A DNA stretch of 47,597 bases from Candidatus Neomicrothrix sp. UBA2983. Its GTDB lineage: Bacteria; Actinomycetota; Acidimicrobiia; Acidimicrobiales; MedAcidi-G1. Location of the stretch: assembly GCA_002346745.1 (NCBI GenBank), contig DEAL01000038.1, forward strand, positions 970-48,566, read 5' to 3'. Of this stretch, positions 18,296-27,096 are shown in pieces (positions within the stretch are counted from its first letter, which is position 1; every line of letters begins with the position of its first letter). A program made the translations under genes and the position numbers. The notes under the pieces were generated by a model, which did no database searches, was not told where the DNA came from, and saw nothing but the letters and a program-made list of their open reading frames with translations.

Positions 18296-19044
18296 GCCCG
18301 GCCGAGAACCGCGACCAGCGCCGCTACGACGCCTGGGTGCGGCGCCATGCCGAGCAGGGCACCGCCGAGCTCATCCCGGCTGCCACGGTGGTCGTCCTGC
18401 GCGACGGCGACGGCGGCACCGAGGTGCTGATGCTGCGCAAGAACTCCAAGATCGCCTTCGGTGGGATGTGGGTCTTCCCCGGTGGCCGGATCGACCCCGA
18501 GGACGCCGTCGTCGACGACGACGGCGAGCCCGACGAGATGGCCACCGCCGCCCGGGCGGCGGTGCGGGAGGCCGCCGAGGAGGCGCACATCGCCGTCGAC
18601 CCCGACGCCCTCGTCTGGTTCTCCCACTGGGTGCCGCCGCCCATCACGCCCAAGCGGTTCTCCACCTTCTTCTTCGCCACCCGTGCGGCCGCCGGGCCGG
18701 ACGGCGAGGTGGCGATCGACGACGGCGAGATCGTCGACCACGCCTGGTTGACCCCAGCCGCCGCCATGGCCCGCCGCGACGCCGGCGAGATCGAGCTGGC
18801 GCCGCCGACCTGGATGAGCCTGAACCTGCTGGCCGGATGGCCGACCGTCGCCGAGGCCCTGGCCGGCCTGGACCACCTGGAACCCGAGTTCTACGAGACC
18901 CACATCGGCCGGAGCGGCGACGGCGCCGTGGCGATGTGGTCCGGGGACGCCGGCTACGAGGACTCCGACGCCTCGCAGCCGGGGCCCCGCCACCGCCTCA
19001 CGATGGCCGACGACGCGTACGTGTTCGAGCGCACCGACTACTGA
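18292..19044 (+). CDS. Nudix hydrolase, NUDT19/CoA-diphosphatase-like
   Basis: 250-aa Nudix hydrolase. The Nudix box is split by an insertion: GGRIDPED, then ~20 acidic residues, then AVREAAEEAHI. LRKNSKIAFGGMWVFPGG and this long loop resemble eukaryotic NUDT19/RP2-type acyl-CoA and CoA diphosphatases. It overlaps the CoA-transferase stop by 4 bp. Substrate assignment is inference from this resemblance and from context. Confidence 0.72.
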   Translation: MSPAENRDQRRYDAWVRRHAEQGTAELIPAATVVVLRDGDGGTEVLMLRKNSKIAFGGMWVFPGGRIDPEDAVVDDDGEPDEMATAARAAVREAAEEAHIAVDPDALVWFSHWVPPPITPKRFSTFFFATRAAAGPDGEVAIDDGEIVDHAWLTPAAAMARRDAGEIELAPPTWMSLNLLAGWPTVAEALAGLDHLEPEFYETHIGRSGDGAVAMWSGDAGYEDSDASQPGPRHRLTMADDAYVFERTDY

Positions 19045-19056
19045 CGCATCCCGCCC

Positions 19057-19062
19057 TACCAT
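19057..19062 (+). promoter_or_regulatory. predicted -10 for leaderless P-type ATPase gene
   Basis: TACCAT, 7 nt before the GTG at 19070; no Shine-Dalgarno sequence. Confidence 0.45.
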
Positions 19063-19069
19063 TTCGCCC

Positions 19070-21394
19070 GTGAGCGAGCCGACCCTCAGGGGACTGACCG
19101 CGGCCGAGGTCGCCGAGCGGGTCGCCGACGGCCGCGTCAACGACGTGCCCGACGCCCCGGTGCGGACCACCCGCGAGATCCTCCGGGCGAACGTCCTCAC
19201 GCCGGTCAACGCCATCATGGGAACCCTGCTGGTGCTGATCCTCGTGCCGGGCTTCCCCGGGGATGCCCTGTTCGCCGGCGTGATCGTCTCCAACAGCGTG
19301 ATCGGCGTGGTCCAGGAACTGCGGGCCCGCCGGACCCTCTCCGAACTGGCCGTGCTGTCGGCGCCCAAGGCGCGGGTGGTGCGCGACGGCGAGGTCCGGG
19401 AGGTCGGCGTGTCGGAGGTCGTCGCCGACGACGTGCTGGCGCTGTCCCCCGGCGACCAGGTGGTCGTCGACGGTGAGGTCGTCGACGGCCTGGGCCTGGC
19501 AATGGACGAGTCCCTGTTGACCGGCGAGTCCGACGCCGTCGACAAGGCGTCCGGCGACGAGGTGCTGTCGGGCAGCTTCGTGGCCGCCGGCTCCGGCCAC
19601 TACCGGGCCACCCGCATCGGCGCCGACGCCTACGCCGCCACGCTGGCCGACGAGGCCCGCCGCTTCACGCTCGCCAACAGCGAACTGCGCGGCGGCGTCA
19701 ACGTGATCCTGCGCTGGCTCACGGTGGTCATTCCGCCGGCATCGTTGCTGCTGCTGGCCCGCCTCCTCGCCGAGGAGGACCTCTGGGAGGAGGCGCTGCG
19801 CGGCACGGTCGCGGCAGCCGTGGCCATGGTGCCCGACGGCCTGGTACTCCTGACCAGCCTCTCGTTCATCGTCGGCGTGGTGGCGCTGGCCCAGCGCCAG
19901 GCCCTCGCCAAGGAGCTGGCGTCCGTGGAGTTGCTGGCCCGCGTCGACGTGCTCTGCCTCGACAAGACGGGCACGATCACCACGGGCGAGATCTCGTACG
20001 CCGGGCTCGAGCCCCTCGGCGGGTACGGCGACGCCGAGGCGGCCGCCGCGCTCGGCGCCATGGCCGCTGCCGACCCGAGCCCCAATCCGACCCTGGCCGC
20101 CATCGCCGCCGTCCACGCCGACCCGGTCTGGGTGGTCGAGTCGGCCCTGCCCTTCTCGTCGGCACGCAAATGGGCGTCGGCGTCCTTCGCCGGCCACGGC
20201 CTCCACCACCTGGGGGCGCCCGACATCCTCCTGCCCGACGACGACGACGTCCGGACCCGTGTGGCGGCGCACGCCACCGAAGGCCGGCGCGTGCTGGCCC
20301 TCACGCACAGTCCCGGGCCGGCCGACGACGCCGAGTCGCTCCCGGCGGAACGACGACCGGTGGCGCTCGTCCTCCTCGAGGACACGGTCAAGCCCGACGC
20401 CCCCGAGATCCTCGGCTACTTCGTCGAGCAGGGGCTCCACCTGAAGGTCATCTCCGGCGACCACCCCGCCACCGTGGCGGCCGTTGCACGCCGGGCCGGC
20501 GTGCCCGACGCCGAGGCCGGCTTCGACGCCCGCGACCTGCCCGAGGACCCCGACGGCCTCGCCGGCGTCCTCGACGACCACGCCGTGTTCGGCCGGGTCA
20601 CGCCGCACCAGAAGCGGGCGATGGTCGAGGCCCTGCAGTCGCGGGGCCACACGGTCGCCATGACCGGTGACGGCGTCAACGACGTGCTGGCCCTCAAGGA
20701 CGCCGACATGGGCATCGCCATGGGCTCGGGCAGCGAGGCCACCCGGTCCGTCGCCCAGCTGGTGCTCCTGGACGACCGCTTCGGCACGCTTCCACGGGTG
20801 CTGGCGGAGGGCCGGCGCGTGATCAACAACATCGAGCGGGTCGCCAACCTGTTCATCACCAAGGCCACCTATGCCGTGCTGCTGACCGCCCTGGTGGGGC
20901 TGCTGGGCGCGCCGTTCCCGTTCCTCCCGAAGCAACTGACCCTGATCGGCACCTTCTCGATCGGCGTGCCGGGCTTCTTCCTCGCCCTGGCCCCCGACAC
21001 CTCGCTGGTCCGGCCCGGCTTCCTGCCCCGGGTGCTGCGCTACTCCCTGCCGGCGGGGGTGGCGGCGGCGATCGCCACGTTCGCCTGCTACGAGTCGGTG
21101 CGGGCCGGCGACGCCACGCTGGCCGAGGCCCGCACCGCGGCCACGATGACGCTGCTGGGGCTGGGCCTCGTGATCCTGCTGTCGATCAGCCGGCCATTGC
21201 GTCCGTGGAAGCTGGGGCTGGCACTGGCCATGGCGGCGTCGTACGTGCTGGTCATGGCCCTCGAGGTGGGACGCGACTACTTCGAACTGGACGCCCCGCC
21301 CACGTCGGCGTGGGTGATCGGAGCGGTCTGCGTGGCCGTCGGAGGCCTCGCCATCTCGCAGGCCCCCCGGCTCGCCACACGGCGCGAGGGGTAG
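19070..21394 (+). CDS. ctpE: P-type cation ATPase, CtpE-like (calcium)
   Basis: 774-aa P-type ATPase. It has LTGES in the actuator domain, phosphorylation motif DKTGTIT with D298, and the hinge TGDGVNDVLALKDADMGIAMGSGSEATR. Membrane segments lie near residues 45-80, 220-285 and 600-765. The motif MVPDGLVLLTSL, in place of CPC or PEGL, and the overall layout match mycobacterial CtpE, a Ca2+ importer. No N-terminal heavy-metal domain is present. Ion assignment rests on this resemblance. Confidence 0.8.
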   Translation: MSEPTLRGLTAAEVAERVADGRVNDVPDAPVRTTREILRANVLTPVNAIMGTLLVLILVPGFPGDALFAGVIVSNSVIGVVQELRARRTLSELAVLSAPKARVVRDGEVREVGVSEVVADDVLALSPGDQVVVDGEVVDGLGLAMDESLLTGESDAVDKASGDEVLSGSFVAAGSGHYRATRIGADAYAATLADEARRFTLANSELRGGVNVILRWLTVVIPPASLLLLARLLAEEDLWEEALRGTVAAAVAMVPDGLVLLTSLSFIVGVVALAQRQALAKELASVELLARVDVLCLDKTGTITTGEISYAGLEPLGGYGDAEAAAALGAMAAADPSPNPTLAAIAAVHADPVWVVESALPFSSARKWASASFAGHGLHHLGAPDILLPDDDDVRTRVAAHATEGRRVLALTHSPGPADDAESLPAERRPVALVLLEDTVKPDAPEILGYFVEQGLHLKVISGDHPATVAAVARRAGVPDAEAGFDARDLPEDPDGLAGVLDDHAVFGRVTPHQKRAMVEALQSRGHTVAMTGDGVNDVLALKDADMGIAMGSGSEATRSVAQLVLLDDRFGTLPRVLAEGRRVINNIERVANLFITKATYAVLLTALVGLLGAPFPFLPKQLTLIGTFSIGVPGFFLALAPDTSLVRPGFLPRVLRYSLPAGVAAAIATFACYESVRAGDATLAEARTAATMTLLGLGLVILLSISRPLRPWKLGLALAMAASYVLVMALEVGRDYFELDAPPTSAWVIGAVCVAVGGLAISQAPRLATRREG

Positions 21395-21429
21395 CGTTCC
21401 GTCCGACGAGCGGCCACGAGGGAGTGGAC

Positions 21430-22698
21430 ATGCCGGACAACGACCAGGGACTCTTCGCCACCGCAGTTGCCCAGTTCGAGCGGGGCGCCGACCTCGTGGG
21501 GCTGCCCGACGACCTGCGGACGATCATCTCGCAGCCCAAGAACGAGATCATCGTCAACTTCCCGGTCCGGATGACCGACGGCAGCCGCCGGGTGTTCCGC
21601 GGCTACCGCATCCAGCACAACAACCTGCTGGGCCCGTACAAGGGCGGCGTCCGCTTCCACCCGGCCGTCGACCTCGACGAGGTGAAGGCCCTGGCCTCCT
21701 GGATGACCTGGAAGTCGGCCCTGTGCGAGATCCCGTTCGGCGGCGCCAAGGGCGGCATCGCCTTCGACCCGCACGCCCACGACCGGGAGGAACTGGAGCG
21801 CATCGTGCGCCGGTTCACGCACGCCCTGGGCAACAACATCGGCCCCGACCACGACATTCCCGCCCCCGACCTGGGCTCCAACGCCCAGTCGATGGTGTGG
21901 ATGATGGACACCTATGCCAACTCGACGGGCGCCACCGAACGGCAGAACGTCAAGCGGATCGTCACCGGCAAGACCCTCGAGACCGGCGGCAGCCCCGGAC
22001 GCGAGAAGGCCACAGGCCAGGGCGTGGTGTTCTGCCTGCAGCACTGGGCCGACGAGGTGGGCTTCGACCTTTCGAGTGCCACGGTCGCCATCCAGGGCTG
22101 GGGCAACGTCGGCAGTGCCACCGGCCGGATCCTCCAGGTGCACGGCGCCAGGATCGTCGCCGTGGCCGACCATGCGGGTGCCATCGCCGACGAGGACGGC
22201 ATCGACGCCTTCGAGTTGACCGACTGGGTGCGGGAGCGGGGCTCGGTGGCGGGCTTCCCGGGCGCCGGCTGGATCGAGGACGAGGACTTCTGGGCCGCCG
22301 ACGTCGACATCCTCGTGCCCGCCGCCCTCGAGAACCAGGTCCGCCTCGACAACGCCCCGGCCATCCAGGCCCGGGTCATCGTCGAGGCCGCCAATGGACC
22401 GACCACCCTCGAGGCCGAGGAGGCGCTCAGCGCCCGGGGCGTCGAGACCCTGCCGGACATCCTGGTCAACGCCGGCGGCGTGGTGGTGTCGTACTTCGAA
22501 TGGGTCCAGAACCGCTCGGCCCAGCGCTGGTCGTTGGACGACGTCGACCACCGGCTGCGCGACATCCTCTGGGGTGCCTGCGACGCCGTGGTCGAGGCCC
22601 GCAAGGAGTTCGATGTGGAGTCCCGGCGCGACGCCGCCTACACGGTGGCGCTCACCCGGCTCCAGGCCGTCTACGAGCAGCGGGGCATCTTCCCGTAG
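21430..22698 (+). CDS. glutamate dehydrogenase (Glu/Leu/Phe/Val family)
   Basis: 422-aa hexameric-type glutamate dehydrogenase converting glutamate and 2-oxoglutarate. GPYKGGVRFHP, catalytic-Lys motif PFGGAKGG, PAPDLGSNAQSM and the Rossmann loop QGWGNVGSATGRIL are present. The ATG at 21430 has GGGAG about 7 nt upstream. Family members with Leu, Phe or Val specificity exist, but the length and PAPD motif favour glutamate. Confidence 0.88.
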   Translation: MPDNDQGLFATAVAQFERGADLVGLPDDLRTIISQPKNEIIVNFPVRMTDGSRRVFRGYRIQHNNLLGPYKGGVRFHPAVDLDEVKALASWMTWKSALCEIPFGGAKGGIAFDPHAHDREELERIVRRFTHALGNNIGPDHDIPAPDLGSNAQSMVWMMDTYANSTGATERQNVKRIVTGKTLETGGSPGREKATGQGVVFCLQHWADEVGFDLSSATVAIQGWGNVGSATGRILQVHGARIVAVADHAGAIADEDGIDAFELTDWVRERGSVAGFPGAGWIEDEDFWAADVDILVPAALENQVRLDNAPAIQARVIVEAANGPTTLEAEEALSARGVETLPDILVNAGGVVVSYFEWVQNRSAQRWSLDDVDHRLRDILWGACDAVVEARKEFDVESRRDAAYTVALTRLQAVYEQRGIFP

Positions 22699-22721
22699 CC
22701 GATTCCCCGGGAGCCCGGCAC

Positions 22722-22727
22722 TACGGT
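22722..22727 (+). promoter_or_regulatory. predicted -10 for leaderless SDR pair
   Basis: TACGGT, 6 nt before the ATG at 22734; no Shine-Dalgarno sequence. Confidence 0.45.
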
Positions 22728-22733
22728 CGGTCC

Positions 22734-23387
22734 ATGGGCCTGCAGACGCTGCTGTGTGGCGACGGCCCGCTCGCCAGCGACCTCGCCGACCGGCTGACGG
22801 AGACCGGCTCGGACGTCTCCGTCGTCGAGCCGTCCGGCCTCCTCGACCGGGCGGAGGCCGCCGCCAGGGTCGATGCCGCCGTCGCCGGCCTGGGCGGCCT
22901 CGACCTGCTCGTCCACGTCCTGTCGGCACCCCCAACGCCCACCGACCTGGTCGACCTCGACACCGACGACTGGGCGGCTGCTGCCGAGGCACCCATGGCC
23001 GTCGGGCTCCACCTACTCCAGGTGGCACGCCCGCACCTGGCGAACGGGAGCCGGGTGGTCCACGTGCTCCCGACGTCGGCCATGGGCGGAGCGCCGGGCT
23101 TCGCCGCCACGGCGACCGCCGCCGAGGGGCTCCGGGCGCTGAACAAGAGCGCCGCCCGCCAGTGGGGACCTGCCGGCATCACCACCGCCGTGGTCGCCGT
23201 GGCCCCCGAGCTGGCGCTGGGCCTGCTGGCGGCCACCGAGGGTGCCGCACTGGCCGATGCCGCACTGGGTGGTCCGGGCGGTGCCGGGCAGTTGGCCGAC
23301 CTGCTCGAGGTGCTGGCCTCGCCGGGCGCCGCCTTCACGACCGGTTCGACCATCGTCGCCGACGGCGGCACCTGGATGGCGCCGTGA
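22734..23387 (+). CDS. degenerate SDR-fold protein (possible pseudoenzyme)
   Basis: 217-aa SDR-fold protein. The cofactor loop is altered (CGDGPLASDLA instead of TGxxxGIG). The active site FAATATAAEGL lacks both Tyr and Lys of YxxxK, while LDLLVHVLS and the C-terminal TTGSTIVADGGTWM are still SDR-like. It overlaps by 4 bp an intact SDR gene and may serve as a non-catalytic partner (inference). Confidence 0.7.
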   Translation: MGLQTLLCGDGPLASDLADRLTETGSDVSVVEPSGLLDRAEAAARVDAAVAGLGGLDLLVHVLSAPPTPTDLVDLDTDDWAAAAEAPMAVGLHLLQVARPHLANGSRVVHVLPTSAMGGAPGFAATATAAEGLRALNKSAARQWGPAGITTAVVAVAPELALGLLAATEGAALADAALGGPGGAGQLADLLEVLASPGAAFTTGSTIVADGGTWMAP

Positions 23388-24172
23388 GCCCGGACACCCC
23401 CACGCCCGTCGACACCGGACTGCTCGAGGGTCGGGTCGCCCTGGTCACCGGTGGTGCGGCCGGGATCGGCCTCGGGATCGCCACCGCCATGGCCGAACAG
23501 GGTGCGACCGTCGTGCTGGCCGCCCGACGCCTCGAGAACGGCGAGCCGGCCGCCGAGTCGCTTCGGGCGGCCGGCCACCGGGCGAGGTGCGTCCGCTGCG
23601 ACGTGACCAGCCGGGACGACCTCGAGGAAGCGGTCGCCGCGGCTGTCGAGGAGTTCGGTCGCCTGGACTGCCTGGTCCACAACGCCGTGGGTGGCAGTGC
23701 CGCACCGGGGCCCTTGGAAGGCATCGGCGACGGCTGGCGGGGACTGCTGGCGACGACGGTCCGGGCCTCGTTCGACACCGCACAGGTGGCACATCCGCAC
23801 CTGGCCGCGGCCGGCGGCTCGTTGGTGTTCCTGACGTCGGCCGCCGGGATGGAGGGCAGCGCCAACCTGCCCGCCTACGCCATGGTCAAGGCGTCGCAGC
23901 GGGCACTGGCCAAGAGCCTGTCCCGGGAGTGGGGATCCGACGGGATCCGGGTGAACTGCATCGCCCCGGTGGCGATGACGCCGGCGATGGCCCGGGCGTA
24001 CGCGGCGAATCCCGAACTGGAGGAGCGGCTCGTCGAGCGGACGCCGCTGCGACGGATCGGCGACCCGGTCGAGGACATCGGGCCGGTGGCGGTGTTCCTC
24101 GCCAGCGACCTGGCCCGGTTCGTGACCGGACAGACGATCGTGGCGGACGGAGGCGGGTTCCTCGGGCTCTGA
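23384..24172 (+). CDS. short-chain dehydrogenase/reductase, intact
   Basis: 262-aa SDR with GGAAGIGLGI, HNAVGG, TSAAG and YAMVK, ending RFVTGQTIVADGG. All catalytic residues are present, unlike the overlapping upstream SDR-fold gene. The GTG start lies in GTGA. Resembles peroxisomal 2,4-dienoyl/trans-2-enoyl reductase-type SDRs in general layout; substrate unknown. Confidence 0.78.
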   Translation: MSPDTPTPVDTGLLEGRVALVTGGAAGIGLGIATAMAEQGATVVLAARRLENGEPAAESLRAAGHRARCVRCDVTSRDDLEEAVAAAVEEFGRLDCLVHNAVGGSAAPGPLEGIGDGWRGLLATTVRASFDTAQVAHPHLAAAGGSLVFLTSAAGMEGSANLPAYAMVKASQRALAKSLSREWGSDGIRVNCIAPVAMTPAMARAYAANPELEERLVERTPLRRIGDPVEDIGPVAVFLASDLARFVTGQTIVADGGGFLGL

Positions 24173-24218
24173 CCGGGGGGTCAGGCGCCCGGACGGCGCT
24201 GGCGCCGGAGGACGGGTC

Positions 24219-24271
24219 TGCTCAGATGGCGCGGGCAGTACCCGCGTCCGGTGTGCTCAGATGGCGCGGGC
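24219..24271. repeat. 18-bp direct repeat duplicating the whiB 3' end
   Basis: TGCTCAGATGGCGCGGGC occurs at 24219-24236 and 24254-24271. The second copy contains the whiB stop and last codons (ARAI-stop); the first copy repeats them just downstream of the gene. Confidence 0.7.
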
Positions 24272-24625
24272 CAGAGCGGCGGCGGCGCGCTGGGCGGCCA
24301 CCTGGCGGCGGCCGATGATCGGTGTGGTCGGGGCGAAGCCAGCAGTGGCCCGCTGAGACTCGGACTCGCCGCCCCAGAAGCCCAGCTCGCGGTTCTGGCG
24401 GGCGTACTCCTTGCAGGGGCCCGCCACCGGGCAGGCCTCGCACAGGTCCCTGGCCTTGGCCTCGCGGCGCACCCGGGCCTCGGGGCGCTCTGCGAAGGGA
24501 GCGAAGAACAGTTCGCTCTGGCCACGGCACTCGCTCTCATCGACCCAGGACATGCGCTCGTCCGCCAGCAGTGTCAGGATCGGGAGCGCATCCTCGGCCT
24601 CGATACGGGTCGCCACATCGGTCAT
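24257..24625 (-). CDS. WhiB-family iron-sulfur transcription factor
   Basis: 122-aa WhiB-like protein. The four cluster cysteines are C33, C62, C65 and C71 (C-X28-C-X2-C-X5-C). GFWGGES provides the beta-turn motif, and a basic Arg/Ala-rich tail follows. GGAGGAGA lies 7 nt before the ATG at 24625. The family senses redox or nitric oxide and works with the primary sigma factor. The promoter region carries a long inverted repeat. The exact Wbl subclass cannot be fixed from sequence alone. Confidence 0.9.
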   Translation of the reverse strand: MTDVATRIEAEDALPILTLLADERMSWVDESECRGQSELFFAPFAERPEARVRREAKARDLCEACPVAGPCKEYARQNRELGFWGGESESQRATAGFAPTTPIIGRRQVAAQRAAAALARAI

Positions 24626-24746
24626 CGCGGTTCTCCTCCTCGTCGCTCCGATGGAGGCGACTTGCGGCCGTCCCCCTCGTCCACCCGGGTGAACGTAGGC
24701 GCGCCGTCGGGCGCGCTCCAGTGGTTGGCGATGATTGTTAGAGAAC

Positions 24747-24773
24747 CTATCTATCGTCAAAAGCGATTGATAG
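24747..24773. promoter_or_regulatory. inverted repeat in whiB upstream region
   Basis: CTATCTATCG, 7-nt spacer, CGATTGATAG: arms pair at 9 of 10 positions. A TTGACG (-35-like, minus strand) overlaps its centre at 24760-24755. The region is AT-rich against its surroundings. Candidate operator or control element for whiB. Confidence 0.4.
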
Positions 24774-24873
24774 AGGAGTGTCACATAGCTGCCCACGATG
24801 ACTCCCCGGTAGTAACCAGCGCCACGGGTCCCGGAACGCCGCTCCCGGGCCACGGGATGCCATGCTCTGGCGG

Positions 24874-25875
24874 ATGCCGCCGACGCCCGCCGACCCCGGT
24901 CCCTACTTCGACGACCTCGCCGTCGGCCAGGTGCTCGTCCCCGCACCGGCGGCCACACTCGACGAAGGCACCGCCGCCGCCTACCAGGCCCTCTGCGGCG
25001 ACCCCCTGGCCACGTCCCTGAGCGCACCGCTCGGCACGGCGGTTTCCGGGGCGCCGGGCCGGCTCGCCAACCCGGCCCTCGTCATGCACATCTCCATCGG
25101 CCAGAGCACCGTCGCCACCCAGCGGGTGGTCGCCAACCTCTTCTACCGCGGCGTCGTGCTGCAGGAGGTTGTGCGACTGGGAGAGACCCTCCACACCACC
25201 GTCGAGGTGCGTGGCCTGCGCGAGACCACCCGGAGGGACGACCGGCCGCCACGCGGCCTCGCCCTCCTCGGCATCCGCACGGTCCGGGTCGATGACGGGG
25301 CTGCGGTGGTCGACTACGAGCGCTGCGCCATGCTTCGCTTCCGCGACCCCGACAGCGAGACCGGCCACGCCGACGAACTCGGTGCGGCCGACCCCGACGT
25401 CGACCTCGATACCTGGGCGGCACGCGTCCCCGCCGGCTGGGACGCCTCGCCCCTGGCCGGTGCCGCCGACCGCGACTGGGAGGTCGGCGGGACGCGGGCC
25501 GACCTGCTGCGCGACACCGTCACCGGCGCCCCCGAACTGGCTCGCCTGAGCCAGAACCTGGCGCCCGTCCACCGGGACGCCGGTGCCAACGACGGCGGTC
25601 GGCGGCTCGTCTACGGCGGCCACACCATCGGCCTTGCGCAGGCCTCCATGGTGCGGCTAATGCCCGGGACGGCCACGGTGCTGGGATGGCAGTCCTGCGA
25701 CCACCTCGGCCCGGTCCACGAGGGCGACGTGCTGTCGTGCCGCCACACGCTGCTCGACGAGCGGGAGGTGGCGGGCGGACGCCTGCGGGCGGTGCGCACC
25801 GAGGTGTCGGCCGAGCGGGACGGCGGCGACGCCGGCCCGGTCCTCGACTGGCGCCTGGTGGCCTGGGGCGCCTGA
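24874..25875 (+). CDS. mch: two-domain MaoC hydratase, mesaconyl-CoA hydratase-like
   Basis: 333-aa double-hotdog MaoC protein. YFDDLAVGQVLVP starts the first domain. The second has QNLAPVHRDAG and VYGGHTIGLAQASM, where the hydratase Asp/His lie. Layout resembles mesaconyl-C1-CoA hydratase (beta-methylmalyl-CoA dehydratase). It converges, 12 bp apart, on an Mct-like transferase whose substrate would be this enzyme's product. The ATG at 24874 is preferred over 24862 because CATGCT lies 7 nt upstream. Function is family resemblance plus context. Confidence 0.62.
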   Translation: MPPTPADPGPYFDDLAVGQVLVPAPAATLDEGTAAAYQALCGDPLATSLSAPLGTAVSGAPGRLANPALVMHISIGQSTVATQRVVANLFYRGVVLQEVVRLGETLHTTVEVRGLRETTRRDDRPPRGLALLGIRTVRVDDGAAVVDYERCAMLRFRDPDSETGHADELGAADPDVDLDTWAARVPAGWDASPLAGAADRDWEVGGTRADLLRDTVTGAPELARLSQNLAPVHRDAGANDGGRRLVYGGHTIGLAQASMVRLMPGTATVLGWQSCDHLGPVHEGDVLSCRHTLLDEREVAGGRLRAVRTEVSAERDGGDAGPVLDWRLVAWGA

Positions 25876-25887
25876 CGCTCCAGCCGG

Positions 25888-27093
25888 TCAGCCAGCCGTC
25901 GCCACGACGCCGCGGTCGACCAGTGCGGAGACCTCGGCGGCCCCGAGTCCAAGGTCCTCGGCCAGCACCTGCTCGGTGTGCTCCCCGAGCCGGGGCGCCG
26001 TCGCCGAACCCCGGTCGTCGTTCCCGGCGAACGCCAGCGGCGATCCCGGCACCAGGTGGCGGCCCACACCGGGTTGATCGAGCGCGGCGAACAGCGGGTT
26101 GGCCGTCGTGCAGCGGGGGTCCTCGTCGAGCATCTCGAGGAACGTCCGGTACGGACCCCAGCACACACCCTCGGCGTCGAGGGCGCCGGCCACCTCGTCG
26201 AGGGTCCGCCCCGCGAACCAGGGCGTGAACAGCTGCCGCAGCCGGTCGCGGGCGAGGTAGCGCTCACCCTCGTCGGCGAAGTCGACGCCCAACTCGCTGG
26301 CCAGGGCGGCGACCTCGTCCGTGGTGCCGGTGGCCGCCTGCAGGCCCCGCCACTGCTTGGGGCTGATGGCGACCACCATGGCGCGCCGGCCGTCCGCCGT
26401 CGGGAAGTCGCTGCCGTAGGCGCCGTAGAGGTCGTTGCCGACGGCGTCCCGCTGGGTGCCGAGCACCTCGGCCTCGGCCAGGTTGCCGAGCATCCCGACC
26501 GTGGCGAGGGCCACGTCGGCGAGCGCGAGGGTCACGAGGTCGCCGACGCCCTCGAGGAGGCGTCTCCGTTCGGCGGCCAGGAGGCCCACGGCGGCCATCT
26601 GCCCGCACACCAGGTCCCAGGCGGGCACCACGTTGTTGACCGGCCTCGGGTCGTCGGGGTGGCCGGTGACCGCCGGGTACCCGACGGCGCAGTTGACGGT
26701 GTAGTCGACGGCGGTGGTGCCGTCGTGGCTGCCGGTGATGGCGACCATCACGAGGTCGTCGCGGCGGGCGCGCAGCGACTCGTAGGAGAGCCAGCCCACG
26801 GCGGGGAAGTTGGTGACCAGGTTCCCCGCCCGGGCGACCAGCTCGGCCACCAGCTCCTGTCCCTCGGGGTCGCCCAGGTCCACGGCGAACGACCGCTTGC
26901 CCTTGTTGAGGCCGTTCCAGTAGAGGCTGGCACCATCCGGGGTGAGCGGCCAGCGCCCATGGTCGATACCGCCGCCGATGCGGTCGAAGCGGACGACGTC
27001 GGCACCCAGCTGGGCCAGGGTCATGCCGCCCGAGGGCGCGGCGACGAAGGCGGAGCCCTCGACGACCGTGAGGCCCTCGAGCGGTCTGTCCAT
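25888..27093 (-). CDS. mct: mesaconyl-CoA C1-C4 CoA transferase-like (2-methylfumaryl-CoA isomerase)
   Basis: 401-aa class III CoA-transferase. VVEGSAFVAAPSGGMTLAQL, RWPLTPDG, LYWNGLNKGKRSFAVDL, DYTVNCAVGYP and the C-terminal PRLGEHTEQVLAEDLGL match, from memory, the Mct enzyme of Chloroflexus, which moves CoA within mesaconate. It is distinct from the generic CaiB protein at 17108. It starts 3 bp after the peroxiredoxin stop, so the two share a transcript. It fits assimilation of glyoxylate plus propionyl-CoA; the lyase steps are not in this window. Confidence 0.72.
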   Translation of the reverse strand: MDRPLEGLTVVEGSAFVAAPSGGMTLAQLGADVVRFDRIGGGIDHGRWPLTPDGASLYWNGLNKGKRSFAVDLGDPEGQELVAELVARAGNLVTNFPAVGWLSYESLRARRDDLVMVAITGSHDGTTAVDYTVNCAVGYPAVTGHPDDPRPVNNVVPAWDLVCGQMAAVGLLAAERRRLLEGVGDLVTLALADVALATVGMLGNLAEAEVLGTQRDAVGNDLYGAYGSDFPTADGRRAMVVAISPKQWRGLQAATGTTDEVAALASELGVDFADEGERYLARDRLRQLFTPWFAGRTLDEVAGALDAEGVCWGPYRTFLEMLDEDPRCTTANPLFAALDQPGVGRHLVPGSPLAFAGNDDRGSATAPRLGEHTEQVLAEDLGLGAAEVSALVDRGVVATAG

Positions 27094-27096
27094 CCG

